From Galerina marginata (lineage: Eukaryota > Basidiomycota > Agaricomycetes > Agaricales > Galerinaceae): a stretch of DNA of 64,000 bases. Position numbers and translations under genes: made by a program. Shown here piece after piece: positions 59,947 to 64,000 of the stretch. The stretch is from NCBI GenBank assembly GCA_023014335.1, contig JAECYW010000012.1, forward strand, positions 62,001 through 126,000, in the 5' to 3' direction. Below the pieces are notes generated by a model that saw only the letters and a program-made list of their open reading frames with translations, ran no database searches and was not told the origin of the DNA. Position 1 is the first letter of the stretch, and each line of letters begins with the position of its first letter.

Positions 59947-60693
59947 CCGGTTGTTTTACATCTCGCCTGGATTTCTCACTGCTCCTCTCCTGCCGTCACC
60001 GACCCTCTCATTGAGAGTGGCACATTTCTAGAAACTAGCAACCATCACCAATACCTGCGGTCTCATAAATATGCCACACAGTATATACTCGACTTATTTC
60101 CTATTATTTTTTTTTTTCACTGCCAACCTCATCTCCCTCCTTGTCATATAGTCTACTCGTTCGACACTGTTATATACACGTCCATTGTTTTCTTTTTCGT
60201 CGATAATTTTCTTCGCTATCGTAAAATGTTGCTCACTCGACTGAAATCAAGATTGTTTACCCCATATATTACGAGAAAAAATTTACTTCCGCTCTCTCAT
60301 ACCCTGAACCCGGACCATATTCCATCGTGTGAGAATAGAACCGTCAAACCAAGCGACGCCAGCTGTCCACGATCCACGCAAATCCAAAAGCCACCGTTTC
60401 TCTGGTCCATCTACCGAGCGGCCATCAAAACTGCGCCACAATACACAAACTCAATAGTTACTCGAAAGAGAACCCGTGATCAGTATGGTCATTGAAGCCA
60501 AAGCGATTCATGTGACTATAAAGCAATTTACGATATATAACAAGCGACCGCGTCTTTATTTCCATCATCCAGCACTCTCACCTCCATAATATCGTTCTCG
60601 CCACAGCACTCTACTTTTTATTTCGTACACAGAGGTACGGGACCCATTTTGAAGCTGCGAACACTAAACCTCACTTATTATCCAGTATCTACC
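59947..60693. other. Intergenic, nothing recognised
   Basis: About 750 bp of T-rich sequence after R2. An 89-codon frame at 60226-60495 is not supported by any feature. Confidence 0.5.
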
Positions 60694-62062
60694 ATGAACC
60701 TGACCGCCACTGACGAACCGCCGCAACCTTCAAAAAATAGTCCTTCAGATATGAGGCAATTAATTGATTCTTCGACCATTGGTATGTGATTTTATTTTAT
60801 TGATTCAGACAACGAACCCTAATGCGACTCAAATCCAAAGGATTCATGTTCACCCATGGATCATCGTTCACCGAATGCCGAAAATCCATGATAACTGTCA
60901 ATCCTCCCGACAACTCAGAGGGGTCCATAACCATTAGTGCGTGTCTTTCATTCTATTATCCGGCTCAACTGCCCGTAACTGACGTAAAACTAATAGCACC
61001 TACCCAAAACATATCCACGACCATCGACAAATTCCAAAGTGCCGAAAGCGATACTCGTATCGTTATACAACGCGCTGATGACGCTCCAGATAACAAAGCG
61101 ATGACCTGGAGCCGCCGCGTTTACGACATACCAGAACTCCTCGACTTTATAGCACTCCAATGTAACTGGCCCTCGAAAACTTCACTGGCGAAGGTCACAC
61201 ACTACGCACGCGCCATCGTACAACGCATCATACAAGCCCGAGTCCGTTTTTTTTTGTCTCCGTTCCTACAAGATTCCACCGAAATCATCAAGCTATTCTT
61301 TGATCAACTTCGTACCACCAGAGCTGGCATAGCAGGATCTTTCCCCTGGGCAGTCATGGATGAATGCACCAGACAGAACAGCGGACGCCCTTTACACAAT
61401 CTGAATTTAATCGTCCCATGCGGTCTGCTCAACCTATGGCGCTGGAAAGAATTCCTTTTCCGTTTCGGTTACAAGTCAATCATCGTAACCGAGAGCCGTT
61501 CCAGCTACCGAACCGAAACCATGCGCACCCTCGTACTCGAATCCCCAGTAAGCAAAGCAATTTGTTCGCTTAATTATTCTAAATAAACCCGCAGAACAAT
61601 GCTATAACTATAACGGAGAGCAAAACGTCGTCTATCATGCCCGTCCTTGTTTGCGCTCCAGTAACGTCAATGTTCAACATTCTCACATCGTCTCGACTTT
61701 ATTCCTTGTACCCATCCCTTCTTGATGAAAGGCTCTCCCTCACATGCCTTCCCCCCATCGATAGAGGGATGAATGCACGCCTCAAACGAAAAGGTATAAA
61801 ATTGATATGGTCGACCTCCGACATGAAGCGGGCATGCGGAGAAGCATGTCCATCTCTCTGGAGACGCGTAAGGGGCCTCCCAGGAGTTGCCATTGCGAAT
61901 TGGGGGGGGTTCCCAGGTACGCGCGACGCTTTTCCCGTTAAAACCGAGTTGGGCGACGCTGATTACAAATGGCGCATCGGTTACGCCTGCCACAACAAAG
62001 ACTGTCCGAATTATGCACCATTATCGTACCTTTCCGACTTCCACTCTTCCCGATTGCGTTAA
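60694..62062 (+). CDS. Unknown expanded Agaricomycete family protein
   Basis: Four exons (60694-60781, 60841-60936, 60997-61547, 61595-62062) join in phase to 400 residues. The N-terminal part is variable; RRVYDIPELLDFIALQCNWP begins a conserved helical region. The end of exon 3 has LVLESP, and exon 4 begins NNAITITESKTSSIMPVLV, a landmark I recall from a large family of predicted proteins in mushrooms. The C terminus has CPSLWRRVRGLPGVAIANWGGF and KWRIGYACHNKDCPNY, with two Cys that could form a metal site. Function unknown. The first intron is chosen because it gives the correct phase and has a good branch site (cctaatgc). Confidence 0.68.
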
Positions 62063-64000
62063 TTACCAATTCCGACCCGATAAATCAACCGTAGACCTTG
62101 ATATATTTCGAGTCAAACTAAATGTCGATACTTTCTGAATTATTCTCTACAAAATGTAGTCCAAATTTACGCCTTACGAGCTCATTTTTAAATCTGATAT
62201 CACCATTTACTTTCGATACACGAAATACCAAATGCAGAATTCACGACCACTGATCAAGTATAAGCAGAGAATAAATCAAGCTGCTCGTGCAGCGGGCCAA
62301 CGGAAATTTGCGTGGCGCCTTGCGTGCTTGCGCATCACTTGCGCAAGCCTTTTTATGCGCAAGTTAGCGCAAGCCCGCGCTAGCGCAACTTCTCCCACTT
62401 TGCAGATCCGCACATTCTAACTGGTTTTCTGTGTATTATACCTTACATCTACTTATTATACCTTTGTTATGGATTAACTTACTCCAACGGATTACGGCGT
62501 TGAGTGTGCACGCGGTCACTCACTCACTGCCACTGTTTTGGCACTTGAAGCTAATTTGTATTATAGCTCCCTCCCCATGAACCAGTATTATACAAAACTT
62601 GTTGTACATGTATTATACAACTGTGTAATCCTATTTACAAAAAATTAGGACCGTCGGATTGCATTGGAAGTGGTAATACCAGCTCCAGCGCTGGTTGACT
62701 GTCAAAATTACGCTGTTTCCCACGACTTGCTCCTGCCGTCGCACTCAAAAAGTCTTGCGCGGAAACGGCAGCAGCTCATTTGAGATAGAAGTTCAGAGAG
62801 AAAGTTGTTAGTATTTATATATTCTATGGCCAAAAATTATTTTTAACGCATTAAACAAAGAAATGAATGATCCTTAAGGCATTCGGTCCGAAGTAGTCTT
62901 TCTGATGAGTAGTCCTTTCCTGATAAAAACTTATCATACCGTGTCCAATCGATTCACTTTAACATACAAACAACGACGTCCTTACAGACATTTCCGCACC
63001 TCCAGCAAAGAGAGGACTTCCCTAGAAATCCGCCGACAACCTAGGTCCTAAACACGGGTCATACTACAGAATGACCCAACTTTAAATTTCGCACTATATT
63101 ACATTTTTTTCTTTAAATGGCGCCAAACAAACGACGATGTCGAAAAATATTATTCTATGGTACCCATTTCATGTACCGAGCAAACAAGGGTAGCTATAGA
63201 TGCTCGTTTTAGATACCGTAAAACTGCCCACGCGTTCCGAAACGACTTACCTCATAGAATCGTACACCATCTCGTCTTCGGTTCGACACTCTAGACCTTG
63301 ACGGGAACGCACCACCAGATTAGGGAGACGATTTAAGATTACTTTAGATACCCGTCAATCTCGAATCATACGTTCTGAAATTCTGTCTAACGAACCAGAA
63401 ATGTAAGGGAAATTGGCATTAGAAGTACATACTCGAACTTCGAAGCAGATTAACAAGAGGGAACCCCACAACTACGGAAAATATCATACTTTACAAACTC
63501 AAAACGATGACCTCCATCGCACAAATTCAACAAATCTCCAAAGACTTTCTACCAAGATTCAACGTTAAATACAACTCCATCCGGAATCCTTTCCGCTCTA
63601 CGAAGACAAAATAGAAACTTCGAACGCTTAAGAACTCAAAATAGTCAAATAAAAAGCTATTAACATACCAGACGTATTCCATACAACTTCCTCTGTTCAG
63701 TCCATAGGCCTCAACCTGTCCAGGTAGTGGTGCAATCCAGCCTGTACCCAGAAAGAGTTCTGGTTGTCCAAATCCCTATCTTGGTAGTCCGGTGTGTCGT
63801 CCGGACTCAAAGGGTGGAATAGGTGCAATCCTCCGAGATAATAACCGTTGCTTCGATGCAGTCTTCCAGTCCAATGATGGCGGCTTTCGGTCCCCGACGT
63901 ATGGAAATCAGAGCTGCATGCAGCTCAGCAAGATTCGAAAAGTCAATGAAAATGCTCACCTGATGACGACGATCGAATTCTCTATCGCGTTCCATCCATA
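62063..64000. other. Region without a supported gene
   Basis: 1.9 kb at the right edge. It contains a GCGC-rich palindromic repeat (62308-62389), several tattatac motifs (62437-62630), and otherwise AT-rich sequence without long frames. A 62-codon minus-strand frame at 63807-63995 could be the end of a gene outside the window, but it shows no domain. Confidence 0.5.
62308..62389. repeat. Iterated TTGCGC/GCGCAA palindromic cluster
   Basis: At least eight copies of TTGCG, GCGCAAG or their complements in 80 bp (ttgcgtgcttgcgc, ttgcgcaagc, atgcgcaagttagcgcaag, ccgcgctagcgcaac). The copies can pair with one another into alternative hairpins. It looks like a miniature repeat or replication slippage product rather than a gene. 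Confidence 0.65.

Overview
The window looks like a piece of an Agaricomycete (mushroom-forming basidiomycete) genome. The genes are split by many 45-80 bp GT-AG introns, and several encode families I associate with this class: DUF4419, BAR-SH3, basidiomycete rhodopsin-like 7TM proteins, and large expanded families of unknown function. All exon models were built by hand from splice sites, reading phase and family similarity. No transcript or database search supports them.

Layout. 1-3745 is the 3' part of a gag-only LTR retrotransposon (zinc-knuckle gag tail, spacer, polypurine tract, 3' LTR). Its spacer was invaded by a 2.7 kb non-autonomous Helitron-like element (790-3448). 3875-10032 holds two host-type genes, BAR-SH3 and DUF4419. 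From about 10176 to 42355 there is a nest of two Helitron-like elements. An older minus-strand element encodes a Rep-helicase with a C-terminal ubiquitin-protease-like domain. Its gene is cut into two halves (36302-42089 and 10356-11794) by a 24.5 kb plus-strand element (11795-36301).

The inner element has a 5' terminal hairpin, a 3' subterminal inverted repeat and a 3' hairpin. It carries its own very long Rep-helicase-protease gene (28130-36249) and seven other genes whose exons can be joined in phase: a histone-fold gene related to the DNA polymerase epsilon subunit POLE3/Dpb4 with an internal deletion, a divergent pair G1/G2, a short gene H3, a repeat protein H2, a 1046-residue protein H1, and a roughly 900-residue protein X. 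If the termini are read correctly this is a giant, cargo-carrying Helitron.

43076-62062 is an accessory region: an F-box/nucleotidyltransferase-like protein, a RING finger protein, a bZIP factor, a second copy of the divergent pair (G2' minus, G1' plus) in opposite orientation, two 7TM proteins, and a four-exon protein of an expanded unknown family. The stretches between hold diverged or unrecognised sequence. The last 1.9 kb has no gene I can support.

How the parts relate. The Rep-helicase would mobilise the elements by rolling-circle replication. G1 and G2 occur twice as a head-to-head pair with matching exon sizes, which suggests a conserved two-gene module. One copy rides on the giant element and the other sits in the flanking accessory region.
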